Shown here one piece after another: positions 1 through 7,225 of a DNA stretch of 64,000 nt. The notes below the pieces were generated by a model that saw nothing but the letters and a program-made list of their open reading frames with translations, was not told the DNA's origin and made no database searches. Each line of letters begins with the position of its first letter. Position 1 is the first letter of the stretch. Position numbers and translations under genes: made by a program. Source of the DNA: MWCO01 sp964488865 (GTDB lineage: Bacteria; Myxococcota_A; Polyangia; Polyangiales; Polyangiaceae); contig CAZAWR010000029.1 in assembly GCA_964488865.1 (NCBI GenBank), positions 31,464 to 95,463 of the forward strand, given 5' to 3'.

Positions 1-306
1 AGACTCACCCCCGACTACGCCGCGCGACTGGCCGATGCTGCGGAGCAGACCCGCGCCTCGGCCCACGCCGCGTCCATCCCACGCCCCGCTCAGGGGGCCA
101 CCCAGTCCGAGCTCGACCTGCTCGACGGTGTCAACCTGCACATCATGGCCGACGTGATCCATGCTTTCGAGTCGGCTCATGACATCGACCCCACGATTCC
201 ACGACTCGTGCCGATCTCCACCCGACGACTGCTCGGCAAGCGCACCAGCCGCAAGGTCAAGGTCGCGAGCGAACCCACCGCTCCGACAGGTTCACCCAAC
301 ACCTGA
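1..306 (+). CDS. C-terminal part of an unrecognised protein (cut by window edge)
   Basis: The first reading frame is open from base 1 to a TGA at 304-306, giving about 101 residues; the start lies before the window. The visible part is rich in Ala, Arg and Leu, contains the helical-looking stretch LLDGVNLHIMADVIHAF, and ends in a basic tail (LLGKRTSRKVKV). I do not recognise a family. The gene on the opposite strand overlaps it for its last 130 bases, so at least one of the two ends is probably wrong. Codon use looks like normal high-GC coding sequence, which makes this frame the likelier owner of the overlap. Confidence 0.5.
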   Translation, partial: RLTPDYAARLADAAEQTRASAHAASIPRPAQGATQSELDLLDGVNLHIMADVIHAFESAHDIDPTIPRLVPISTRRLLGKRTSRKVKVASEPTAPTGSPNT

Positions 307-854
307 CCGCTCGAGGCGTCCCGTCGTCCCTGCCTACCCGTGCGCGCTTGCCGGCGACGACGCCTCGCTTGCCGGCGCCGCGACGAAGTTGCCGGTCCCC
401 CTGAAGCGTTGCCGTAGGGTCTCAGCGTGACCACGGAGCGTCTCGGCGTGATCACGGAGCGTCTCGGCGTGACCACGGAGCGTCTCGGCGTGACCACGGA
501 GCGTCTCGGCGTGTCCTCGCTCCGGGTCCCCTTTGCCGGGTTCCAGGCGTCGAGGGCCACGCCGAGCATGCGCGCGACGTCGGTTTCGATTCGGGTGGTA
601 TCGACGCGGGCGCCGAGCCGAACGAGCGTGTCGTCGCTGAGGCCGTGCAGGAGGGCGGCCACTTCGTCGAGGGAGGAGGGCCCGGTGCGGTCGATCAGGT
701 CGTCGAGCAAGTAGACTGGCAACCTCTGCTCGCTGGGCGAGGCTGTCGGGGTAGTTTCGGGAACGGGCACCGCGGGTTTGCTCTTGGCGCGAGGCTTGGG
801 GGAGCGGGACTTGGAAGGACGGGCCTTGGGGGAGCGGGGGTTCGTCGATGCCAT
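177..854 (-). CDS. Hypothetical basic protein with 21-bp repeat-encoded C-terminal heptads
   Basis: The frame gives 225 residues from the ATG at 854. The first 50 residues are Ser/Pro/Lys/Arg-rich and probably disordered. Residues about 55-115 look like a small folded helical domain (YLLDDLIDRTGPSSLDEVAA, then ETDVARMLGVALDAW). Next come four copies of a heptad close to TPRRSVV, encoded by the tandem repeat at 427-510. The last 80 residues are Arg-rich, unlike a folded protein, and overlap the convergent gene ending at 306, so the true stop may be nearer the repeats (for example by a frameshift). A further in-frame upstream extension is open but crosses a dispersed repeat and is unlikely to be coding. 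No family recognised. Confidence 0.45.
   Translation of the reverse strand: MASTNPRSPKARPSKSRSPKPRAKSKPAVPVPETTPTASPSEQRLPVYLLDDLIDRTGPSSLDEVAALLHGLSDDTLVRLGARVDTTRIETDVARMLGVALDAWNPAKGTRSEDTPRRSVVTPRRSVVTPRRSVITPRRSVVTLRPYGNASGGPATSSRRRQARRRRRQARTGRQGRRDASSGQVLGEPVGAVGSLATLTLRLVRLPSSRRVEIGTSRGIVGSMS
427..510. repeat. Four tandem copies of a 21-bp unit
   Basis: Four consecutive units begin at 427, 448, 469 and 490. They are identical except for one base in the second copy (gatcac instead of gaccac). A degenerate half-unit precedes the first. Because 21 is a multiple of three, copy-number change would keep the frame of the overlapping minus-strand gene and add or remove heptads. Confidence 0.9.
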
Positions 855-987
855 GGGGGGGCGTACCAGGGTCGCGGGCTGGGGGCAGGGTGGGGGGGTT
901 CTCCCAGATCCGGAGGCACGCCCCCATCCCAGCCTTCCCCCGCCAGACGGCCGCCAGACGGGGGAAGGAGCCCCCTCGTGCGCCGCC

Positions 988-1069
988 CACCTCATGGGTG
1001 GCAGGTCGCCTTGCCATTCGCAGAGCAAGATCCAGAGCTTGCTCTCTCCGCCCGTCGCTTCGCTCCGGA
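988..1069 (-). repeat. Dispersed repeat family A, copy 1
   Basis: The reverse complement of this 82-bp stretch aligns without gaps to 46902-46983 over its whole length, from tccggagcgaagcg to ctgccacccat and aggtg, with scattered substitutions. The surrounding space (855-1143) holds no convincing gene. It lies between the 3' end of the HEAT-like lipoprotein gene and the start of the gene at 854. It keeps no frame in common with a neighbouring gene, so it looks like a non-coding dispersed element. Confidence 0.8.
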
Positions 1070-1143
1070 CCAGGGGTTCTTTGGAGACCCGTGGGCGGCG
1101 GCACGGGGTTCCAAGCGCATCCGGTAGCCAAGGCCCCGACGAG

Positions 1144-2532
1144 TCATTGCGCCAACTCCAACCTTCCGGATCTGTGAAGGGCCAGGTCTCTTCGCTCAGT
1201 ACGCAACAAGATCCAGCCACCCTTGAACAGCCGGTACCGAACAACCGTTCCGTGCAGGATCGCGACGGTACGAATCGTCCCGCTTTTTGGCTCCCACGCG
1301 TAGATGATGGTGCCCGAACCGAACCCGGAGGGGCCTACGAATATCCACTGAAACTCTCTCTCTGGCGACCAAACAACTGTCCCCAGGTCCCAGGGCTCGC
1401 AGGAAATAACAGAGCGAAGAGCAGACTGTGCATGCGCTGGTACTGGCTGCCGGTAGACGACGCGATTCACGTAGCGGAATCTCCTTCCCCGCCAAATCGC
1501 CTGGGACGACTTCAGGGGCGAACGGCGGGCCTGGAATGCTCTCTCAGAAAGATCGAACTCCAATTCTGTCCACTCCCGCACTGGGGGTGGTAGCCGCAGC
1601 CCGTATCGAAGCAGGTCGGACTGGGGCGGCCATGACCGATGACCGCTGGATCCTCGTTCCTTCTCCGCTTCAGAAATTGCCCGTTGAATGAATGCGCGGA
1701 CCTCGGGGAAGGTTGTTTCTTGGGCCACGGTTTCCAGTCGCTTGCGTGCCGGACTCGTGGTGAACCCATCCAGAGCGGTCAAGGCAAAGATGGCACTCTC
1801 TTGCAGGTATGCGTTTGCCTGCGATGTCTCTGCCAACTTCAGCAGATAGGACTCGGCGCCGCGATCGCCGATGCGCCCGAGCACAGCAACTGCTTCGGCG
1901 GCCATCATCCAATCGAGATGTTCGTTGGCCTCGGCAATGCGGTTCAGAACGGGAACGAGAGAACGAAAGCGGTCGGTGTTCTCATAGATGTGACGCCACC
2001 AAGGATAGAGTCTCTTACAGTCTCGCAGGTCGGACAGGACGCTGTGTGTAGCTACGCTGTCTCGCCACCGCTCACGAATCAAGGGTGTCAGATCTCTGGA
2101 CCATTCTTTTTTGTTTGCCAGGACGAGCATTGTCATCCAAACGGCCGCAGTGTCGTTCGACTTGAGGTATTCGTACGCCCGATCGCCCTGGAGGATGAGG
2201 GCATAGCAACTAGCGTTTCTAGCAGAGCGCGTTCCGCATTCTTCGACAAGCTTGGCCGTCACGTCGCTGTTGCCTTGAGACAACAGACGGACATATTCGT
2301 CCGCGCAAGGGACAGAATTTCCGTATACGTCGTCCATCAGAGAGAGGCAGGCGGTATCAACTTCGCGACATGTACGTTCTACTCGCGAGCAGATGGCCAA
2401 TTGCTCCTCCGAGTATCGTGCTGGTTGCGGTCCACCGCACGACACGAGGAGAGCCGAAAGGAGGAGAAGCACGATCGAGGATGTGAGGCGATGATCAACT
2501 CGTCCCTTCCTGCGTCCAAGTGCAGCGACCAC
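1144..2532 (-). CDS. Lipoprotein with HEAT-like helical repeats
   Basis: The product has 462 residues. A basic start is followed by a hydrophobic stretch and a lipobox ending LLVSC (Cys about 32), so the mature protein is probably an envelope lipoprotein. A Cys-rich helical segment follows (about 45-115). Around 190-290 there are paired helices of HEAT/armadillo type (MMAAEAVAVLGRIGDRGAES, then YLQESAIFALTAL). The start is a GTG 8 bases after the stop of the preceding gene, preceded by an AAAAGG-type site, so it is third in an operon with the genes at 2541 and 3038. The sequence is clearly richer in A and T than its neighbours, which suggests acquisition. A partner or immunity role for the preceding JAB-like protein is possible but only inferred. 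Confidence 0.75.
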   Translation of the reverse strand: MVAALGRRKGRVDHRLTSSIVLLLLSALLVSCGGPQPARYSEEQLAICSRVERTCREVDTACLSLMDDVYGNSVPCADEYVRLLSQGNSDVTAKLVEECGTRSARNASCYALILQGDRAYEYLKSNDTAAVWMTMLVLANKKEWSRDLTPLIRERWRDSVATHSVLSDLRDCKRLYPWWRHIYENTDRFRSLVPVLNRIAEANEHLDWMMAAEAVAVLGRIGDRGAESYLLKLAETSQANAYLQESAIFALTALDGFTTSPARKRLETVAQETTFPEVRAFIQRAISEAEKERGSSGHRSWPPQSDLLRYGLRLPPPVREWTELEFDLSERAFQARRSPLKSSQAIWRGRRFRYVNRVVYRQPVPAHAQSALRSVISCEPWDLGTVVWSPEREFQWIFVGPSGFGSGTIIYAWEPKSGTIRTVAILHGTVVRYRLFKGGWILLRTERRDLALHRSGRLELAQ

Positions 2533-2540
2533 GGTTCGTT

Positions 2541-3041
2541 CTACCTTTTAGGCAGGGACCACAGCGCCGCCCCCGCCGGACCAGCCGAAGCCCCGTATGT
2601 CGCGGCCGACCGGTAATAGTATTGGCGTTCACTGGACAGTAGTTCAAAAGAAGGTCCGTGAGTATCATCAACTGTTGCTCTACCTACCATGTACCGGTTG
2701 TTCGGAGTGCAAAGCCGCATTTCAATTTGGGTGGTGCCGCCACCTGAATGGTAGTGCTTGGCTGCGACCCAGTCCCTCGCGTTCTTCATATCGCCTGAAC
2801 TGAACTCGTTTGCCTCCCCGGCAGGCAGGACCTCATCCTGATGGCTGGAATCACTAGCCAGGATGTCCTTGGACGGATTGTGGCTGTGGGCGACGGCATC
2901 TAGACCTGCGTACGTTGTCGTGTTGGTTTCGGGGGGATGCGCCACAAAATCTGGCTGGTTCGTTGCGGGCACCGGACCCATTCGGACAGCTGCAGTCGCG
3001 TCATAGCTTGTCTCCTCGCTCCCTGATCGGTCGTCCTTCAC
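2541..3041 (-). CDS. JAB/MPN-like (DUF4329-type) protein
   Basis: The product has 166 residues. The start is taken as the GTG at 3041, because it forms a GTGA overlap with the stop of the upstream gene; an ATG at 2981 is the alternative. The middle carries the pattern LDAVAHSHNP, then NEFSSGDMKNA, then MRLCTPNNRYMVG. This resembles the HxH(x)P...FSxxD...TP pattern of JAB-fold DUF4329 domains, often found at the C-terminus of Rhs/polymorphic toxins. No signal peptide or membrane segment is visible. The base composition is A+T-rich relative to the window. The assignment rests on a motif pattern read by eye; if it is wrong, this is an unknown soluble protein coupled to two lipoproteins. Confidence 0.5.
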   Translation of the reverse strand: MKDDRSGSEETSYDATAAVRMGPVPATNQPDFVAHPPETNTTTYAGLDAVAHSHNPSKDILASDSSHQDEVLPAGEANEFSSGDMKNARDWVAAKHYHSGGGTTQIEMRLCTPNNRYMVGRATVDDTHGPSFELLSSERQYYYRSAATYGASAGPAGAALWSLPKR

Positions 3042-4018
3042 TCCGGCATGCTCGCGCAACAACGAAATCCCCCAGTCCTCGTCTTCACGTCCCACTTCTG
3101 AAGGTAGTCCGCCGCCGCGCTGCAGGACACCTCACCCCCCATATAGGAACCACCGACCACCCCGCGCTCTTGCCCCTTCTGCCAGTTCACCCACTCCAAG
3201 ACATTCCCGCACATATCGAACACTGAATCGAAAGGCGTATGCGGGCCGTGACACGTAGGGAGAGCTGGCACGTCTTGGGGCCGTGGCACAACACCCCCAT
3301 AGTCGTACGTGTTGCACGCCTGCGGGTCGTAGACGTCGCCGTACGGATACCTGTACTCTCCGCCGGAGGAGCAGGCGTTGTACCATTCGCTCTTCTCCGG
3401 GTCGTTCATGTCGCCCGCGCTGACGATGGCCCCGCCGCCCACAGCCCCGCACAGGTGCTTGCCCGCCCACTGGCAGTACATGTACGCGTCGCACCAATCG
3501 ACATTGAACGCCGGCTCGGTATCGGTCGGGTAGGTCTGAACCCAGCCGTCGCCATAGCTCGTGTTGCCCTCACACTCCGGCGGCTGGCCTGTCATCACTT
3601 CGTGTTTCGCTTCGAGGAAGTCGTTGTAGTGAGCACCCGTGACCTCCGTCGCATCGACGCAGTACTTCGTTCCTGCCGGGGTCGACACTTCGATGAGCTT
3701 CGGACCGGGCAAGCCGGCGGGGCAGTCTCCCGAAGGATCAACCGGCCCGGAATCCGCGTCCCCGCCGGTACCCCCGCTCCCCCCCGAGTCCGCTTGCCCC
3801 CCGCTCCCGCCGCCACCCACACCCGAGCCTCCCGCTCCCCCATCCACCTCGTCGGGCACACACGTGTTGCCTTCGGGGTGCGTCCCCGCGCCACACGTCA
3901 TCGTTTCCCCCCCGGTCTCGGTCGAGCCGCACCCCAGCGCGAACGCCGCGGGAACCACCCAGTACACACGCCATGCACGAATCGCCGTGAAGATCATCGC
4001 GGACTGTCTCCGTATCAT
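3038..4018 (-). CDS. Formylglycine-generating-enzyme-like (SUMF1-type) lipoprotein
   Basis: The product has 326 residues with a lipobox at FALGC (Cys about 30) and a Gly/Ser linker of about 35 residues. The rest is an FGE/SUMF1-type domain: KYCVDATEVTGAHYNDF, NVDWCDAYMYCQWAGKHLC, FDMCGNVLEWV, VVGGSYMGG and the terminal TGGFRCC motif. Such lipoproteins are frequent in myxobacteria and usually lack evidence of true formylglycine synthesis, so the domain is likely a ligand-binding or structural scaffold. It is first in the operon with the JAB-like and HEAT-like genes. ATG at 4018; a second ATG seven codons on gives a shorter signal peptide. Confidence 0.85.
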   Translation of the reverse strand: MIRRQSAMIFTAIRAWRVYWVVPAAFALGCGSTETGGETMTCGAGTHPEGNTCVPDEVDGGAGGSGVGGGGSGGQADSGGSGGTGGDADSGPVDPSGDCPAGLPGPKLIEVSTPAGTKYCVDATEVTGAHYNDFLEAKHEVMTGQPPECEGNTSYGDGWVQTYPTDTEPAFNVDWCDAYMYCQWAGKHLCGAVGGGAIVSAGDMNDPEKSEWYNACSSGGEYRYPYGDVYDPQACNTYDYGGVVPRPQDVPALPTCHGPHTPFDSVFDMCGNVLEWVNWQKGQERGVVGGSYMGGEVSCSAAADYLQKWDVKTRTGGFRCCASMPE

Positions 4019-4336
4019 CGGGCTGCCTCAGGTTGTCCGTCCATGCGGACAGCCTTGGGATCGGTTGCTCACAATCGACATCGCCGGTGACGAAAGTTGT
4101 CGGTGGCACGCTCGCTCGCCCCAAACGCTGAGAGCAAACCGCGCCGAACAGAATTTCTTGTACTCCTTCTCTTCGTCCGTGGCAACACGATCGAGCCCGG
4201 CACGGGCGATCTCTCGTCGACGAAAAGCGAACGAAAGTCGGAGTGTTCGAACGCGGCGAGGGCATCGATCGGATGGCCGGATCCGGCCATCGGGTGGTCG
4301 GATCCGTCCAACGAACAAGCACGAAAGGACCCCGAC

Positions 4337-4562
4337 GCCGCCGGTTGAAACCGACGGCTAGTTGGACCTCATGAACGGAGCCCAAAGCCCTGCGGGCTTC
4401 CGTTTTGCGTTCGAAGCTTGTTGGCGCCGTGAGCGGGGGCGGAGACGATCGGCAGCGTGGTACCGAACGGGCGGTACCGTGTCCTCCACACGAGAGCCCG
4501 CGGAGCGGGCTTCGAGATGTGTCCAACCGGCGAACGTAGCCATCAGTTTCAACCGGCGGCGC
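4337..4562. repeat. Imperfect long inverted repeat
   Basis: The left arm starting at 4337 (gccgccggttgaaac, then ggct, ttggac and gagccc) recurs as its reverse complement at about 4499-4562. Inside, ACGGAGCCC near 4375 pairs with GGGCTTCCGT near 4395 and is followed by TTTT, a terminator-like hairpin. The whole could fold into a large cruciform or structured RNA. Confidence 0.55.
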
Positions 4563-4622
4563 CACTCCTATCGAAGGGCAGAGCCAGAGGCAACACGCTC
4601 GGAGGAACTCCGTACACACACG

Positions 4623-4691
4623 TCTGTGCCTTCTGCGTGCTCTGTGGTTCTCCGGAGTGGGATCCCGGTACTCACTTCGGGCACACGGTAC
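4623..4691 (+). repeat. Dispersed repeat family B, copy 1
   Basis: This 69-bp stretch matches 27221-27289 without gaps, with five differences by eye. Weaker similarity continues about 35 bases upstream (aacacgc..cgg). It ends 42 bases before the ATG of the C45-like gene; copy 2 ends 61 bases before the Uma2 gene. Confidence 0.85.
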
Positions 4692-4732
4692 CCGTTGATG
4701 TCTACCCTCCGTCCGAGCCACGATCCGACCCC

Positions 4733-5797
4733 ATGCCCCTCGAACCCCTTCTGCTCCAAGGCGCCCCCCGCGAGCGTGGGCGCGCCCACGGCGAATCGTT
4801 TCGCGCCCTCATCCACGAGCTGATGATGGCCTGGGAGGATGACGTCGCGGCCGAGACCGACCTCTGGCTCGACGACTACCTTCGGCTGTTCCGCGCGGAG
4901 ACGGACTTCCTTCCGGCAGCGGCGCGCTGGGCACCCGATCTGATCGACGAAGTTCGCGGCATCGCCGAGGGCGCGTGCCTCCCGTTCGACACGTGCTTCA
5001 GCCTCCAATGCATGGACGAACACTGGACCCACGTGGAGAAGGTCAAGAAGCGAAAGCGGCCGGACACGTGCAGCACGCTGGCCGTGGCCGCGCACGGTGG
5101 GCACCCGACACGGCTCGGCCAAAACATGGACCTGCCCCCGTTCCTCGACGGCTTCCAAACGCTGCTGCGGATCGAGCAGGACGGCGTGGTGGCGCTGGTG
5201 CCGTCGTACGCGGGTTTTCTGGGCTTGTTTGGGGTGAACGGCGCAGGGTTGGGTGTGGGGGTCAACGCGCTGTCGCAGCTGGGGCAATCGCCCCGGGGCG
5301 TCCCGGTGGCTTGCGTGGTGAGGGGGGTGCTCGCGTGCGCAAGCGCCAGGGAAGCCGCTACGTATCTCGAGCGGGTGCCGCATGCCAGCGCGCAGCACTA
5401 CCTCCTAGCAAGCGCGAACGCGATCGTGGGGCTCGAGTGCTCGGCAGGTGGCGTGGCGCCCGTGGCCACGACGTCGCGCCTCTGTCACACGAACCACCCT
5501 GTGGTGAGCACCGACGTGAGCGACGCCTACCAGGGGTGGGACCGCGACCGGGAGAAGGCGGACGAGGAGCACGCGCTCACGCTCACGCGCCTCGAGCAAC
5601 TGGAGGAGGGGATGGCAAACGGAGACGTCGGCCTCGACGAAATGAAAGCCTTGCTGGCGAAGGTGGCCCACCCCATCGACGGCCCCTACGGCACGTTCAC
5701 GTTTTGCTCCGCGGTGATTGAGCTTGGGGAAGAGCCGCTGCTTCACGTCGCGCTCGGGGCCGAGGGAACGCCGTATCACACGTTCGCCACCCGATAG
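4733..5797 (+). CDS. C45-family acyl-CoA:6-aminopenicillanate acyltransferase-like hydrolase
   Basis: The product has 354 residues from the ATG at 4733; the open frame extends upstream only through repeat sequence. The N-terminal third is helical (residues 25-85). The motif RPDTCSTLAVAAHGG places a likely Ntn nucleophile cysteine at about 113, which would become the new N-terminus after self-cleavage. LGQNMD and a VPSYAGFLGLFGVNGAGLGVG segment follow, as in AAT/C45 proteins. The substrate cannot be deduced; family members cleave or form amide bonds such as N-acyl amino acids. No signal peptide is seen, so a cytoplasmic location is likely. The next gene on the same strand starts 41 bases on. 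Confidence 0.8.
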   Translation: MPLEPLLLQGAPRERGRAHGESFRALIHELMMAWEDDVAAETDLWLDDYLRLFRAETDFLPAAARWAPDLIDEVRGIAEGACLPFDTCFSLQCMDEHWTHVEKVKKRKRPDTCSTLAVAAHGGHPTRLGQNMDLPPFLDGFQTLLRIEQDGVVALVPSYAGFLGLFGVNGAGLGVGVNALSQLGQSPRGVPVACVVRGVLACASAREAATYLERVPHASAQHYLLASANAIVGLECSAGGVAPVATTSRLCHTNHPVVSTDVSDAYQGWDRDREKADEEHALTLTRLEQLEEGMANGDVGLDEMKALLAKVAHPIDGPYGTFTFCSAVIELGEEPLLHVALGAEGTPYHTFATR

Positions 5798-5838
5798 CTT
5801 TCCCAGCAACGGCCCTGCAAAGAGCGTAGATTTCCATC

Positions 5839-7224
5839 ATGAACCGGGAAGAAGTCGTTGCGCGAGTCCATCGGCGGATCGACGAACGGTTCGAGGATCA
5901 CGTCGAGCGGTGTCGGGCGTTTCTTCGCCAGCCGAGTGTGTCGGCGACGGGGGAAGGGATGCTCGAGGCGGCGGCGATGGTGCGGGAGATGATGGAGGAG
6001 GTAGGAGCGACGGTGCGGTTCGAGGGAACGGAAACCCACCCGATCGTCTACGGGAGAGTGGGCCAGGGGCGGCGCAAGAACCTGATCATCTACGGGATGT
6101 ACGACGTGATGCCGGTGGACCCACAGAAGTGGACGCACCCGCCGTTCGGGGCGTCGCTGTGGACGCACCCGAAGCACGGACCGTGCATCGTGAGCCGGGG
6201 GGCGGTGAACTCGAAGGGGGCGCTGTCGGGACTGTTCAACGCGATCCGGACGATCCGGGAGGTGGGCAAGCTGCCGCTGGACCTGACCTTCGTGATCGAC
6301 GGCGAAGAAGAGATCGGCAGCCCGAGCTTCGAGCCCTTCGTGCGGGCGCACAGCGAGGAGCTTCGGGGCATCGGGGTGGCGGACTTCGACTTCTCGGAGG
6401 ACCCGAAGCACAACGTGACGCTGCACCTCGGCCTCAAGGGCATCGTGTATCTCGAGCTCAAGTGCCGCGGGGGCAAGCACGGCGGGCCGGTGGAGCCGCA
6501 GCACAGCTCCGCAAGCGCGTGGATCTCGTCGCCGGTGTGGCGGCTGGTGCATGCGCTCTCGTTGCTGGTGGACGAGCGCGAGAACATCACGGTCGACGGG
6601 TTCGCCCGGCAGGTGGCTCCGCTGAGTGACCGGGACCGGGCGCTGCTCGACCACCTGGTCCCGCTGTTCGACGAGAAGTCGTTCCTGGGAGAGATCAAGG
6701 CGTCGCGCTTCAAGTACGTGAAGTCGGGCGCGGACTTGCTGCGCAAGGGACTGTACTCGCCCATCATCAACATCGACGGCATCCATGCTGGGTACACGGG
6801 CCCTGGGACGAAGACGGTGCTGCCAAGGGTAGCGACGGCGAAGGTGGACATTCGGTTCGGTCCGAACCTGGAGCCGGAGGAGGTCGTGCGGTTGGTGCGC
6901 GAGCACCTGGACAGGCGGGGGTTCGACGACGTGGAGATCATCGTGAAGGAGGCGTACACGTGGTCGAAGACGGACGTGTCGGACCCGCTGGTGCAGCGGT
7001 TGATGCGGGCGTACGAGCGGCATGGTCGCAGGCCGCAGGTGTGGCCGATGGCGACGTGGGCGGCGCCGTACTTCGTGTTCTCGCGGATCTTGCGGTTGCC
7101 GGTGGTGTCGGGGGGGCTCGGCTACGGCAACCGGCCGCACAGCCCGGACGAGTACATGACGGTCGAGGGGTTGAGGGAGTTCGAGAAGTTCGTGGTGACG
7201 TTCTTGTACGAGCTTGCTGCGTGA
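5839..7224 (+). CDS. M20-family metallopeptidase-like protein
   Basis: The product has 461 residues, with an M20 layout: catalytic domain, a dimerisation lid near 215-330, and a return to the catalytic domain. Recognisable motifs are YGMYDVMPVDPQKW, VSRGAVNSKGALSG, DGEEEIGSPSF and NRPHSPDEYM. The usual first metal ligand in G-H-x-D is Met here, and the Asp of the GAxDxKG motif is Asn, whereas the EEE and late His motifs are kept. I recall other M20 proteins with a YGMYDV motif, so this is probably a subfamily rather than a decayed copy. Likely an amidohydrolase or dipeptidase; substrate unknown. It could be co-transcribed with the gene at 4733. Confidence 0.85.
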   Translation: MNREEVVARVHRRIDERFEDHVERCRAFLRQPSVSATGEGMLEAAAMVREMMEEVGATVRFEGTETHPIVYGRVGQGRRKNLIIYGMYDVMPVDPQKWTHPPFGASLWTHPKHGPCIVSRGAVNSKGALSGLFNAIRTIREVGKLPLDLTFVIDGEEEIGSPSFEPFVRAHSEELRGIGVADFDFSEDPKHNVTLHLGLKGIVYLELKCRGGKHGGPVEPQHSSASAWISSPVWRLVHALSLLVDERENITVDGFARQVAPLSDRDRALLDHLVPLFDEKSFLGEIKASRFKYVKSGADLLRKGLYSPIINIDGIHAGYTGPGTKTVLPRVATAKVDIRFGPNLEPEEVVRLVREHLDRRGFDDVEIIVKEAYTWSKTDVSDPLVQRLMRAYERHGRRPQVWPMATWAAPYFVFSRILRLPVVSGGLGYGNRPHSPDEYMTVEGLREFEKFVVTFLYELAA

Positions 7225-7225
7225 G

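Larger units (their letters stand above)
4019..4732. other. 714-bp intergenic space with inverted and dispersed repeats
   Basis: No frame here looks coding. It is the divergent promoter space between the FGE-like operon and the C45-like gene. It contains palindromic GGCCGGATCCGGCC-like sequence near 4270-4310, a long imperfect inverted repeat (4337-4562) and family B repeat copy 1 (4623-4691). Confidence 0.6.

Noticed and set aside
427..510. 21-bp repeats as a CRISPR or iteron array
   Set aside because: There are no spacers, and only four units without an AT-rich region or replication gene nearby.
5776..7140. A 454-codon minus-strand frame
   Set aside because: It is antisense to the M20 gene; composition is dominated by Arg, His and Pro.
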